This document shows, one piece after another, positions 29,592-41,918 of a DNA stretch of 64,000 nt. The stretch comes from Deuterostichococcus epilithicus (lineage: Eukaryota; Chlorophyta; Trebouxiophyceae; Prasiolales; Stichococcaceae): assembly GCA_033439295.1 (NCBI GenBank), contig JAVTLE010000016.1, forward strand, positions 2,878,027-2,942,026, given 5' to 3'. A program made the translations under genes and the position numbers. Positions within the stretch are counted from its first letter, which is position 1. Every line of letters starts with the position of its first letter. The notes beneath the pieces were generated by a model, which saw nothing but the letters and a program-made list of their open reading frames with translations, was not told the origin of the DNA and searched no databases.

Positions 29592-30443
29592 TCTGTGTCC
29601 ACTTTGAACGGCAGACACGTTGGTGACTGCGCCGACCTGCTGGCGCGAAGGCGCTACTTTGCCGTCGAGCTTTCGGAATTCTCTCGATCTGACGCTGCAA
29701 TGCCGGCACGTTTGAGGTCGCGTGCTCGGGCGCACAGCAACGCGCGTGTGGCCAACGGCGTGCGGTCGATGTCGGATCATGCCGGACGCTTGCAGCAGGA
29801 ACTGTGAGCCACCGCCTAATTGTGGGATGGAAATGGTCTGCATTTCTGCAATGGGCGGTTGTTAGATGGCGCGTCCAGTCAGCTTTCACAGTCCTGTGCT
29901 GTGCTTGAATACCACGACTCTCTTGTCACCTGGATGGCCCAGTAGAGCAGCATGCATGGATCGACGACACCACGGGGGCGCGAGCTCACCATCAACAAGC
30001 ATCAAATAACCAGCAGAACAAAGCCACGCTAGAGCGACGCGGCGCATGATTCATGCGCCGCAGCCTTGAAGAAGAATGAAGCAATGACGGGCGGAGTCGC
30101 AGCTTGTAGTTTTTTGTTCACACAAGCTGCACGAGCTGCAAACACGGCATTGAGAGCGGGCATAGAAGCCTCTGACTCTGCCTCACGCCTCTGCCACACC
30201 TTCCCGGGATGATCGCCGACCTGCTGTCGGGGAGAAACCCTCCCGCATGTCGCCCCAGTCCTGGCCCTGGTGTTGTGAGGCCGCTGCAATGAGCAGCCCG
30301 GAGCGTAGCGTCATGAGACGCTGCATGATCGCAATCGCTTCCCAAGGACAACGTGAGGCCGAATGTCATGCAATTGTGAAGCAAAGTCTTGTCAGCCATG
30401 CATGCGGCACATGTCCGTGCAAGCAGCCCGTGCATAGGCGTCA
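29592..30443. other. Intergenic: PI31-like upstream region and MSP-A 3' flank
   Basis: About 850 bases with no segment resembling a known family and no repeat. A short open frame around 30029-30289 shows no domain and was not called. Confidence 0.45.
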
Positions 30444-33400
30444 TCAGCAGCAAAGGCGCCAGGGCACAGTCGCACCTGCGGAGGAAAACGCATCGCGCAG
30501 GCTGCCGCTGCCGGGCCCGGGGTTGCGCAGCGTCGACCGCAGCATGGCTGCTAGGTTCCGCGCGGGCGACTCCGGCACTGACTCGCTGCCGCTGCCGCCG
30601 CTAGGCACCACCTTGCCGGGCAGCAGCTGCCGACCGAGCAGCAACAGGGCTCAGGGTCTGGTGCACCACAGAAGCAAGCTGCTCTGTCCGTGCCACCTCC
30701 AAGACAGGCTTCCGCAGCAGGGCAGTTCAGTTCGACCGGCAGTGTTCGTCACCATCGGCTGCCGACACGTCCTCAGCCACGCCGGTGCCACACCCGCACG
30801 TTGGTGTGTACGGCTGTACAGTCGTACACATTGCAGTCACAACAGCATCGTCGGTCCCAGCAGCAGGGCGCACCTCCATCAACAGGTCCGAGCGGGATGA
30901 GGAGGGGCTCCTCTCCAGGCCGCCGCAGCCGTTGGCGCTGTCCCTGCTCGACACCCGCTTGACGAGTGCGGGGCTGGCGGCGCCGTTGCCCGGCGGCGTG
31001 CCGGGCGGCGTCCCCGGCGGCGTGTTTGGTGCATTTGCGCCTGCCACAGGGCCGGACCACGGAGGGAGCTAAAGCAAGCATACCGATGAGTCGACGGGAT
31101 CCGCAGCCTTTGACATATCAGTTCCGACCTTCAGCAGTGCACCGCTTCAATATGCTGCCTGCCTGCATCTGCCGTATGCTGGATGCATCAGCTGCCCAGC
31201 AACTGTGGCAGACGCCGCGCAATGCAGCACACATTGCCGCTGCACGCACCTGACGCACCAGGGTCACGGGCCGCCGAGCCATCCGCACTCGCCATCGACA
31301 CATAGGAGTCAGGCGCCGCCTGGAAGGCGTCCTCGACTCGCCGCATGGGCGGCGGCTTGTAGTCGCTGCCCGCCGTCGCCGGAGTGTGGCGGCCAGCCCC
31401 GGCGCCGGGCTTGGCGTCTGGCGACATGGCGCCGCCAGCGCTGCGGCCTTCGGCCACGTTGTCAGTGCCGCTGGCGCCGTCCTGCTGCTGCCGCGCGAAG
31501 GTGGGCGTCGAGGGCGGCGAGGGAAACAGGTCCTGCGGCTTGGCGGTGTCGATGTCGGGCGTGCGCCGCACCGCCAGTGGCGACTCCTTGCGGCTGCCGG
31601 GCCGCGCCGTCGGCGTGGGGAACAGCTCACTGGCCGCCGGCACGCCGCTGACAATGGTGGCCAGCTGGCTGCGCGTCACCATGGGCGGCGGCAACCGGTC
31701 CGGGCCGCCGGCAAAGCTGGATGAAGCCGCCGACATGCCTGCGATGAGCGTGCGGGTGCATCTTGCAGGGCGGTCGGATCTGCCCAGCGACAAGCTGCCC
31801 GTCCTGTGGTGCAGCCGCCGAGGCACGTTGCAGCCGCTCGCAGGCTGGACAGAAAAGTGCGGTTGGGCCGTAGTGGGCCACGCGCCAGACAGGCGTGGCT
31901 GCCAGGTGAAGCCTCGACTGCCGGGTGCAGCCGCGGCAGCAGCCACAGCCCAGGACGCCCATGAGTATCGCTGGGTGCGCCAGCATAGGGGCTGCGACGA
32001 TTGAAATTCAGACAGAAGAAAGCGACATTCAGACGGCCAAACTGCGGGACGAGGGGGCGCACCGGCGGCAGAAGGCGAGGACAGGCCGTCATCGCTGTTG
32101 GCACCAGAGTGCTCGCTCTCCTCCAGCCACGTGTGCACATTGCGATTCAGCTCCTCCATTTGCTCCGGCTCCAGTTCTGCAGTAGCGGGTTTGGCGATGC
32201 GGTGGAGGAACTTTTGGCACTCAGCGCAGAGCTTCTCCAGCTGCATGCATGCTCCAGCTCCAGCTGTTGGCTGCTCGCGTCTCAGCCGCCTCCCGCAGGA
32301 ATGATGCAAGTCATCATTGCTTGCGTGATTGCTGATAACACGTGACATCCCTTCAGCCACATGTACGCTGACCCGGATGGCCACATGCTTTGCTCCTCCA
32401 GGTACTAGCTAGTTAGATGTGCTGGATCCAAACAGGTGCCGCTTCGCATGCCAAGTCCAAGGTTGCCAAACCCAAAATCTCGCCTGGAGAGAGTGGCGAG
32501 GTCACAGCAGATTGCGACAGAGGTCCCACTGGCAGAGAACTGCCCTCCAGCCAATGGACTCACCGGGCTCGAAGAGCGTCTCGACGAGGTCCAGAGCCAC
32601 GCCCATCTGCTGCGTGCTGATGACGCCGTTCAGCAGCAGCAGCTCGCTGAACTTAGTGAGGCAGGAACGGTGGCCGTCCAGCCCCTGCTCCTCCGCTATG
32701 GCCATCAGCGAGGAGCGGATCTCCTTCTCCAGCGGGCTGGCCACCGGCCGCAACGCCTTGCTGTCACCAGCGCCGCTGCTGCCGATGAGGCTCTGCGCAT
32801 TGTGCACCTGCGTCTGCAGGGCAGGAGCCCGACGCACGTGTTACGGCAAAACGCCTCGTGGGTGAAGGGTCTAGCTCCAGGGCAGCAGGGTCGGCTCGCA
32901 GACAGTTGGAAATGTTTCCAGCCAGACGGCAACATGATCGGCCGCGCTGTCGGCAGCAGTGCAGCGTCGCCGGTTCGCAGCGCCGCACTGCTGGCGTGCA
33001 TCAAGTGCACGTCAGCATGTAGGTCTGGATGCAGTCAGCACGCCCTGGTCTGTACTACTGCAGGCAGTACATGCAATTGCAGTCTGTAGTACAGACGACG
33101 ATGTTGAGCACAACCAGGCTGCAGAGCTCGGGTTCTTGACTGCTAGACCATCTGAGACATTGACCAGGGTGGGTGCAGTCTGCTTCAGGCACTGCGGGCA
33201 CCGCGGCGCCCGCCAATCCTGGCGCCGCAAGTGCGAAGCCCGCCCCGGGAGGGCGCGTCCGACCGCCGGCCGTAGCACTGGCAGGGCCAGCGCCCGCGCG
33301 TTGTATGCTCAGATCATGCAGTTGAGACGGAGGAGGTGACAGGGCACTCACGATGCTGACGCGCAGTTTGTGATCCTGCACTTTGAACTTCTGCGCCTTG

Positions 33401-34435
33401 AAGGCGCTGGTGTCCGGCTGCTGGCCCGGCAGGATGGGCAGGCTCTGCACCAGGAAGCGGTCCCGGCAGTGCTGCAGGTCCGGCGTGAAGTCGCCCTGAG
33501 CCACCAGCACCAGCTTGACGTGCGCTGTCTCGCCTGGCGCCACTGCGGCAGCAATACAAAGCCAGGCCTCAGAGCTGTGACGATTGAGCTCAGGCATGCG
33601 CCCAGCAGTGTACACGGTCAAGAATGGATGCGGCAGCATCATATCCAGCGCCAAGCCGCGATGAGGCGCGCTCTCGCCGGCTCATGGGTGATATGGGTTG
33701 CTGGGATCGCTGCCACAGCTGAGCCCGCCGACGAAATCAGCGCTGCATCGGTGTATGAAGTCCGCATTTGAGCGTCGTTATAGCGTCCAGGCTCTGCATG
33801 CTGCTCCCTGCCGCGGTCCGCCGTCGCAACGAGGCCTTGCGATCCGCCTCGCCACAGCCGGACGCGACCACCTAGAAGGCCGGCCGCCTTGTGCAACGCG
33901 CGATCATGCCGAAGCCGTGATTGCCACTCACGACTGCGACTGCGGCGGCTTAGGGGGCCTGCTGCGTCACGGCGCCGGACGCTGCTGACGCCTGGCGTAC
34001 GAGACAACGCACAGCCAAATCTGGTCAGCACGGGGGAGGGGTCTCCGCAGAGACAGGGCGGGCTCACCGACGCCGATGTTCGGCCGCACGCGGTACCGCT
34101 CCGTGGCCGTTGTCTTCACTTTGAAGGCTATGTATGACGGCGACGAGTTGCGCAGGCTCGCCGTGAGCAGCGTGTCCACTCCCAGGCGCATGGGAAATTC
34201 CAGCAGCTCCGGGAACACCTGTGCGGGAGCACCCGGCATCAGCTATTGTAAATATCCAGGGTGCAGCCAAGTGTACCGCGACCTTGAACGTGGTAGTGGT
34301 CGCAGGTGTCCTTGCCTGCAGATGGCGCCCCGCCATCGTGGCTTGCAGCTGGTCGAACGCCTCCGCGTTGGCGAGGCGCAGGCTGTCAGCCGGACCCTCG
34401 ATCCCGGCAGCGCCCTCGTCGTGGGCCTGCGGCAT
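30444..34435 (-). CDS. MSP-domain (VAP-like) protein A
   Basis: Eight exons (34435-34316, 34218-34068, 33542-33352, 32813-32564, 32251-32063, 31738-31250, 31040-30874, 30626-30444) join in phase to 579 residues. Residues about 40-150 form an MSP domain: LEFPMRLGVDTLLTASLRN, YIAFKVKTTATERYRVRPN, GVVAPGETAHVKLVLVAQ, CRDRFLVQSLPI. In VAP proteins this fold binds FFAT motifs at the ER. A second conserved module follows: EIRSSLMAIAEEQG then SCLTKFSELLLLNGVIS and QMGVALDLVETLF. The rest is a Ser/Pro/Gly-rich, probably disordered tail with repeated PPGTPPGT. No transmembrane segment is seen, unlike VAPs. The first intron has a GC donor (CAG|gcaagg). It is the divergent paralogue of the gene starting at 35306. 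Confidence 0.75.
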
Positions 34436-35305
34436 CGACGGTGCTTCGCCGCAGATCGGGGCAACGCGCTTTTGACACAGGCAAAGTGCTTCAAGGGGGT
34501 TCAAGGTGAATCTCGTATGGCGACAAAACAAGCACTGGTATGTACTCTTGCCGCCGCGATCGCGCCCGCACGCTGCAAAGGCAGCTTTGTTGGCTGATCG
34601 TTTGCCCCAACCGGCACGGTGGGCTCACACGTCACCTGCCGGCCAGGTTCTGTGGCTTGCGGCCTGAGAGCCAGCCGTGAAGCCAGTCCACGATGTGGCA
34701 GGACGGTTGGCAAGTGGCGGCGGTCTAGGAAGCACGTGTATCTTGTTCCTGGTGCAATAGCGTGCGGCAGGGCTGGTTGATCTGTTCGGCCCTGCACCTC
34801 CAGCTTCTTGGGCCGGATTTGCAGATGGCGTTAGGCTGTCCCTCGAGTAGACGCGCCCGTGCGCCGTTCCCCGGCCGGCAGGCTACCGTGGTGCTGATGC
34901 TGCAGCCCTGAGATCCAGGGCCCGGCCGCTGACCGACAACTGTAGTCAGGCCAGCCCACTCGTGTGGGGTGCCTCACAGCACATACACGCAGGTGCACGA
35001 GCACGCTGCTGGCTTGGTGCGACGGGCCTCGCGCATGCCAGTAGGGCAGCTGCATCAGGGTGGTGCTGCTGGTCTCTTGACTTGAGCAGCTGAAGACGGG
35101 CCCTGGGCGCGGCTCGCGCGCACGCAAAAGGTACTTGCTGTTGTTGCTTTGGCCTCAGCGCGTGACATGCCAGTCCGCACTGTCGCATGGGTTGGCAAGT
35201 GAAACTCCTCTGTCTGGTCCTGCAAAGGCGCGAAACCCGCTGCATCTGCCTTGACACACAGATCGATTTGGCGCTTTCCACGCCGCAGGCGCGCCGCTTG
35301 CAGCC
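34436..35305. promoter_or_regulatory. Shared upstream region of the divergent MSP-domain pair
   Basis: About 870 bases lie between the two start codons (34435 on -, 35306 on +), so both promoters should be here. I see no clear TATA box and no inverted repeat spanning the centre. An upstream non-coding exon for either gene is possible. Confidence 0.4.
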
Positions 35306-38300
35306 ATGTCGGGCCTGCAGATCAACCCCACGCAGCTGCACTTCAAAGCGGTGGTGGGCGCGGACGCGCCCGTCACTCTCACGCTATTTAACCCGCACCC
35401 CGTGGAGCGCATCGCCTTCAAGGTGCACTGCAGCTGTTTTGTTTGCAGAGCGATTTTCATGTGAAGTGGCATGCGGACCGGCATCCTCACTTCATGTTGC
35501 TGTTGATGCATGCCGATGTGCAGTGTCGGCAGTTACCGAAACTGAGTTGAGCAGTCCGCCACAGCGCATGCCCTGCCGCCGCCCGCAGATCAAGACGACG
35601 GCGAGCAGCACCTACCGGGTGTGGCCCAACAGCGGGTCGCTTGAGGCGGGGGAGACGGCGCGCGTGCAGGTCCTGCTGCTGGGCACCAAGGTGGACCTGA
35701 CCGACCCGGTGTGCGTCGATGAGTGCCGCCGCGACCGCTTCCAGGTCAGTTTGCACGTCGGGTGGCGCGCTGATGGTTGCGATGGGCTGCGCGGAATGTG
35801 AATGCCCAGGGATGCACACGGGGTGCCGACAGCTGCTCAACAGCGGAGGTGTAGTGCAACAGCACTGGCGCGCTGCATGTGGAGATGGCGACGGAGGTCC
35901 TGGTCGTGTTCCCGACCCGCCAGCTGCACGTGGCGGCGCTGTACTGCAGCGCTGCACAAGGCGGAGACCGCGGGCACCCACGGTGACTCACCGCAGATAC
36001 GCGCTTGCTGCGCAGGTGCAGTTCATGCCGCTGGCGGAGGGGCAGGCCTTTGACAACAGCCTGTTCAAGCTGTACGCGGGGCTGGTGCGCGACATCAAGA
36101 TGAGCGTCAGCATGGTGAGTTCGAACCCTCGATGTTCAAGGCCTTGCTGTAGCCCCGGACCGCACGCACGCTGGTAGCCCGGTTGCAGCAGCAGGGGACG
36201 GGAGCAGGCAGCATCTGAGCACGTCATTGGTCGCATGTGCGTCTGGTGCTGCCGCCAACCTGCACAGCTGCGCGTGCAATCCGTGAGTCCTGGCCACCAG
36301 GCCACCACCGCTGATATCTGATCTGTTCTACCCCTATCCCGCTGCATGCCCTATGGCAGCCACGCGAGCAGGTTTCGTGCAGGAGCCTGATGCTGTCAGA
36401 AACTGCAATGGAAAACGCAGGTTTGGGGACAGACCGATCACATCTCGATTTTCACACTCGAACAGGACATCGTGGATGCCGCGGAGGCGGCAAACGGGGG
36501 CCACGGCGGCGAGGAGGCGTCCCCCTGGGAGGGCATGGTGCGCATCGCGCTCATGCGCATGATGGCGGACGAGGAGCGGGAGGCGGCCGCCAGCGCGGCG
36601 TGCCTGACCAAGTTCTCGGAGCTGCTGGTGCTCAACGGCATCATCAGCAGCGAGCAGATGTGGGCCGCCTTCAACCTCGTCGGCGACATGTACCAGACCT
36701 CCGGTGCGGGCCCAGCCTTGCCGTGCTTCGCCATGCTGCAGCGGGCTGAGGGGAACTCCCACACGGACCTCGCCTTGCGGTGCTGCTGAGCCGCGGCCAG
36801 AAGGGCCGTCCTTGCACCGCTGGCCATCGCAAGCAGCCGTTCGCTGCGGGGGTGCTGCCCGCTGATGCAGGCGCCTGCAATCTGATGAACGCTTGGTGCC
36901 GATGTCGTTGCGTTTTGCAGGCGAGGGGCAAAAGACCGTGTCCAAGGTGGAGCAGTGGCTGGAGCACCCCGACGTTCTGAACGTGGTCGACCCCGACGCA
37001 GGTGGGCCTTGGCCTGCTTACCTAATCCGCATGTGCCAAGCCCGGCGGGACGCGGTGCGAGTGTGACGGCACCCGTCTCAGACCTGGCCGTCAAACCGGC
37101 CTGTCCGCCTGTACATGCTAGCGGTGCGTCCACCGCAGCGCACTCCACCAGGCGGCCACTTCAGCGGAATGCGTGTACCACCCAGTCCAACATGGCAGAG
37201 AGCTCTGCAAAAGCAGGCTTTCGAGTTGGCAACCTTCCTGCTCGACAAGCTTGTTGTTTTTCATACGTATTCACTCATCATGCAGCCTCGGAGCGGCGCA
37301 AGGGCAGCGACTCCAGCGGCGACAGCTTCTCAGAGCGCTCCGGCGAGCCAGGCGCGCTGCACACACCGCACGAGCGTGAGGAGGCCATGCCGCACAGCCG
37401 CCGCGACGGCGAGGGCGAGGAGTCGTATCCGGCTTCGCCCTTTTCTCAGCACACCGGCGAAGGAGGAAAAGCCGGCGCCGCCGGCGCAATTACGGGCCTC
37501 CCGGAGGAGTACGCCTTCGCGCCGCTGGACGCGGATGGGCCGACAGGCGCGGATGCTGTCGGCTTCCGCGATGCGCAAGAGACAGCGCCGCCGCTCACGG
37601 CGCCGGGCTCGGCGCAGGGCTTCGGCTCGGCGCACTCGGCGGATCCGCGGCGCCCCGACAGCGTGTCAGACGTCGAGGACGTGTCCATTGGCGAGTCCGC
37701 TGACCAGCTGGCCGAGGTAGCGCGCCTGGCCAGCGAGCGGAGCGGCAGCGGCGGCGACGGTGAAGGCAGTGGGGCCTACTCCGACAGCGAGGATTCTCTG
37801 GATGCGGAGATGGCAGCAGCGCGTGCCCTGGCGGCTGGCGGCGGCGGGCCCAACGGCGATGCGGACAGCTTGGTGGAGCAGCAAAGGCAGCCGCCAGAGC
37901 CAATTGCGGGCGGCACCAGGCACGACGTCAATGCCAGCTTTGCAGCGGCGCGGGAGGCGGCGCCGGTGGCGCAACAGCGAGCCGACGCCCGCGATGTGAG
38001 CCTTACTCTGCAGCACTGCTTCCTCTTCCTCTCGCCCCTGCCACGAGATTTTTGCATCGCAGCCTCTCTAGCAAGGTTCACAGCACTATACTCGTTCTGC
38101 TGCACAGCAGGGAATACCAAGTCTTTGGACTTTGCAAACCCTGTGCACAGACGTCAGGTTGCAACTCTGGGTTGCAAGGGGAAGCACGGTCAGCCACAAC
38201 TCGTACGCTGCTGCGGTCGCACCTTGTGACATACCAGTCCCCGCCCACCTGTTGGACAGCTGCAACGCCGATCTTCACATGCTACTGCAGCTGCCCATGT

Positions 38301-40610
38301 CAGGCCAGCGCATCGCCCCTCTGCAGCGGCCCAACCCTGAGCACACCGATTTCTCATGCAATATCGAAGCTGCCGTTTCTGAAAGTCAATGAGGCAGCAA
38401 ACAGAGGTCAAACTGTGCCGCCCTACTCCCGCAGGTCACGCCGGTGCGGGTCACGCTGCAAGAGCGCAAGGCTGCACTGGCGAAGGCGGTGCCAGACCCG
38501 GTGCTGCAGGCAGCAATGGCGGAGGAGCTGGACGAGGCGTTCGCGCCAGACATGCTGGCCGAAGCGCGTGCCCAAATGGCCGCCGCCGGCTCCGCCATGG
38601 CGCAGTCGTCGGTCGTGCCGCCCACCGGTCCGCACATGCTGTCTTTTGCGGACCGCGCCGCCATGTACGGCGCGATCAGCAACGGCTCGGGGCGCGGCGG
38701 CAGCGGGCTGCCCGCCAGCGGCGGCATCAGCGGCAGCCTGTCGGACCTGTCCGGCGGCGCCCAGCCGCGGCAGCCGGGGGCCACGCCGCAGATTCCTGGC
38801 GGCAGCGGCGGCGGCGGCCCCGATGGCCTGTACCGCCGCAGCGACAGCAGCCGGGCGCGCGCGATGCGGCGCGGCGCCTCCGCCATCGCCGCTGCCGGCT
38901 TCGCACGCCCCTCCGGCGACACTGCTGGGTTCAGCCGTCCCAGTGGCGGCGATTCGGGCGGCTTTGCCCGCGAGTCCGGCCGCGAGTATGGCAGCATCCT
39001 TGCCCGCGACTCCGGCCGCGAGGCGGGATTCGTGCGCGACTCTGCACGGCAGTCTAGCTTCACCCGCGAGTCTGCGTATGCGCGGGAGGCTACTTGGGAA
39101 GCGGGCTATGCCCGTGAGTCTGGGCACGCGTCCGCATTTGCCCACGGCTCGGCGCAGGAGGCCGCCTACGCCCGGGAATCTGGCGGCTATGCGCGGCAGA
39201 GCGGCACCGATTCCAGCTTCGCTCTGCGCAGTAATGGCGACATGCGGCACAGCGCGCGGCCCAGCTTCGACTCGCGGCCCTCACCGAGGCCGCCGACCGC
39301 CGGCCAGTCGCCGCGCATTGCAGAGGGGGCGATGCCCCCGGACAGTGGCCGCGGCAGCTCCCCGCGCGTGTCAAGGCACTCCAGCGCCGAGCTGCGACGG
39401 CGGCCCAGCGCGGACGAGCTGACGCCGGCGTCACGGATGGGAGGCGGTGCCAATGGCGACCTGCGCCTCACGCCGCCGCTGGCAACGGGCCGCCAACCGC
39501 TGCCCACCGGCGGCGCACACGGCAACAGTTCCACAGGGGTCGCCGGCTCCGGCCCAGCGTCGGAGGCTGGCCGCAATGGTGAGGAGGAAGAGGAGCTGGG
39601 CCCGGCGGTGCGGGTGCTGCTGCCGGGCAAGCAGTCGCTCACGCGCGGCGAGCTGGCGGCCGCCACCACCGCCGTCCTGCGGGTGTGTGCCGTGTCGGGG
39701 GCGTGGCTCAGCCTTTGCACTGCTTGTCAGACAGCATGGTGGATCTCTCGTGCGCTGCGAGCCACCTGTGCGAGGCTGCACCCGTGTGGCCTTTCATGGG
39801 CCCGAATCCACTTGCACCCGCACGTTGTCTCGTCAAACATTTCACACAGCTTTTGTGAGAGCCTGCTCCCCCACATTGTCTGCAGGTCAGCACGGACGGC
39901 GGCCGCCCGCAGCGGAGCGCCTCCGCCACGCGGCAATCCCTGGCTCCTGCGGGGACACGCAGATCGGCCTCCTTTAGCGCAGGCGCTGGCCAGGTTCCCC
40001 CCCCAGGGCTGACCGACAGCCACTCTAGGGAGGTGTATCTGCGCCCATGGCTGCAGGATCTCTGCATGGTGGCGCAGTTCATCTGCGCACGGTCAGGAGC
40101 CAGCAGATCGAGCCCTGCATCCCAAGGGCTGTAGCATCCCTCTGTGTCCACAAGCCCGCCCTGATGCCATGTCGACTTACAAATGTGCACAGGTGGCGCC
40201 GGACAGCGAGGCGCCGTCCACCCCGGGCGATGCGCCCGCCTCGCCGGCACGCACGCCCGCGCAGCAGCAGCAGCAGCGCGCCGAGCCGTTCTCGGCCACC
40301 ACTGGCGGCGCCGCGCCCGCGGTGGCGGCCGCCGCGCCGCCGTCGCGCAAGAAGGGCGGCCTGTTCAGAAAGCTGGGCGACGCACTCTCCTCGCGGGCGG
40401 AGGCGGCCGCCCGCAATGCGGCTGGCGGTTCGGGTGCAGGATCTTGGCTATCTCTGATCACCCATTCTTTCATACCTGCCCAAGGCATCGTGAGGTTTTT
40501 GTTCCATGTTGCTGATTGCACCTCGCAAGCGTGTTGCCACCTATTTGCTCTGCTGCCTTTTGCATCCTCATCGACTGCTGTTCTGCTTGGCAGGCTACTA
40601 CTATGTTTGA
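35306..40610 (+). CDS. MSP-domain (VAP-like) protein B with long repetitive disordered tail
   Basis: Exons 35306-35422, 35589-35744, 36016-36114, 36466-36703, 36921-37001, 37286-37995, 38435-39682, 39886-40032, 40193-40433 and 40594-40610 keep phase and give about 1017 residues. The MSP domain is MSGLQINPTQLHFKAVVGA, LFNPHPVERIAFKIKTTAS, TYRVWPNSGSLEAGETARV, CRRDRFQVQFMPL. Next comes the module shared with protein A: MVRIALMRMMADEE, ACLTKFSELLVLNGIIS, QMWAAFNLVGDMY. Then TVSKVEQWLEHPDVLNVVDP and an acidic Ser-rich stretch. The exon at 38435-39682 contains a degenerate repeat around 38930-39200 built on FARESGRE / YARESG. The C-terminus holds RKKGGLFRKLGDALSSRAEA. The end is uncertain: a short last exon to 40610 or read-through to 40864. 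The start was chosen for the direct match to the MSP N-terminus. Confidence 0.72.
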
Positions 40611-41918
40611 CCCTTGAGCGCCGCGTCGAGATGGCGGATGGGATTGGTGTTGGAGAAGGACATGGGTCTGAGGCAGTGGGCACCAGCCAGCAGGCAGCAT
40701 TGGGCAGCTTGTGCGGTCCGGAGCACGTCAAGTCTTTTTGTGGTTTGTTGAGAAAGACTTCGGTGGCAGCTGCAGCATTGGAACGTTGGTTTTCGGCCGA
40801 GAGCATTGGTAACATGCGCTTGGCTGCTTGCGCGGGTGGCTTGCATCAAGCTACTAGACCCTGACTGAGCTGTGCCAGGCAAGCCTCTGAGCGCCTGGGT
40901 TTCCTTCGATAGATAATCTGGATCGATTTTCAATGATGCAATGCCGCCTCTGGGTGCAGCGAATCTCAGACAGCGCTGGCTTTATAGTGACCTCTTCGCA
41001 TCGACACCTGCTTCATCCAATTGAGTGCCACCCAGTTCGGCTGCCTCCGCATGGCTGGCCTGCTGTTACATCATATCTTGTGTGCTACAGTCGAGATATG
41101 TACATTTGAAAACATTTGACGACAATGTCAGTTGCCGGCGCGGCCTGCATCTATTGTTGTCCACTCACCTCTACACACCTGATGCGTCAGCCCAGGCATC
41201 ATCTAGCGGCAAAACCACCAACTGCAGCGAGGTAATCCATCGGAAGCGCAGGGCTGCGGGTGAGTTGCCGTAGCGGGGGCAGCCTCGGCAAGCAGCACGG
41301 AATAATTACGAGCGACTAGTGACGGGGGTCTAATGCAGGTCATCGCCTAGCCCTGCGGCTCCATCATGCATGGCGCGGCGCCGCGGCGCATGGGGTGCGA
41401 CGAGCACCACCGGAAACTGGATGTAAACCAGGTCATTTGCCCGGCTTGAGGTGCAGACTGGAGTATTGGACGAGAATTTCGCGTCGCGACCGTCGCAGTT
41501 CGCCACCTATGTTCTCCAGAAACATACAAAGCTGGACTTTGCCACTGCTTCGGCCATCACTGGTTTTTGAGGGTGGCCAAAACATGCACCAGCATGCGCA
41601 ACCCATGCTCAGGCTCATGGCAGTCAGTGAATCGAGAATTGCGGTTCGAAGCTCTATGGCATGTTGCATGTGTTTGGCCTGAAATGTTGCCACGGTGCGC
41701 ATTGCCTTCGATTGCACTTCGATTGCACGGGATGGCGGCTCAGCATTTGCAAAGTCAGTCTCAAGCAACTCTTCTGGATCGCTTCGGGTTCTGTTGTTCT
41801 ACGGGCATGCGACTTGCTCCCTTCTGCCCCGAGTGTGATCCCCACTTCGGCAACTTTAGGACAGACTCGCACAAAGCAGGTCAGAATCCCGGACAGAAGT
41901 GAGATCAGCGTTTCATAC
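40611..41918. other. Intergenic region upstream of DUF6816 gene
   Basis: About 1.3 kb between two + strand genes. It contains the 3' flank of MSP-B and the promoter of the next gene. An open frame on the minus strand at 41433-41768 shows no recognisable domain and is not called. Confidence 0.45.

Noticed and set aside
29106-29843. Long minus-strand frame starting at 29843
   Set aside because: It reads through the PI31-like exon 1 and its intron. The family match begins only at the internal ATG at 29591.
36113-36135. AGTTCGAACCCTCG resembling a tRNA T-arm
   Set aside because: It is within an intron of MSP-B, and no acceptor stem, D-arm or anticodon arm pairs around it.
41433-41768. 111-codon minus-strand open frame
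   Set aside because: No domain, no transit signal and no splice-supported extension. Probably chance in intergenic DNA.
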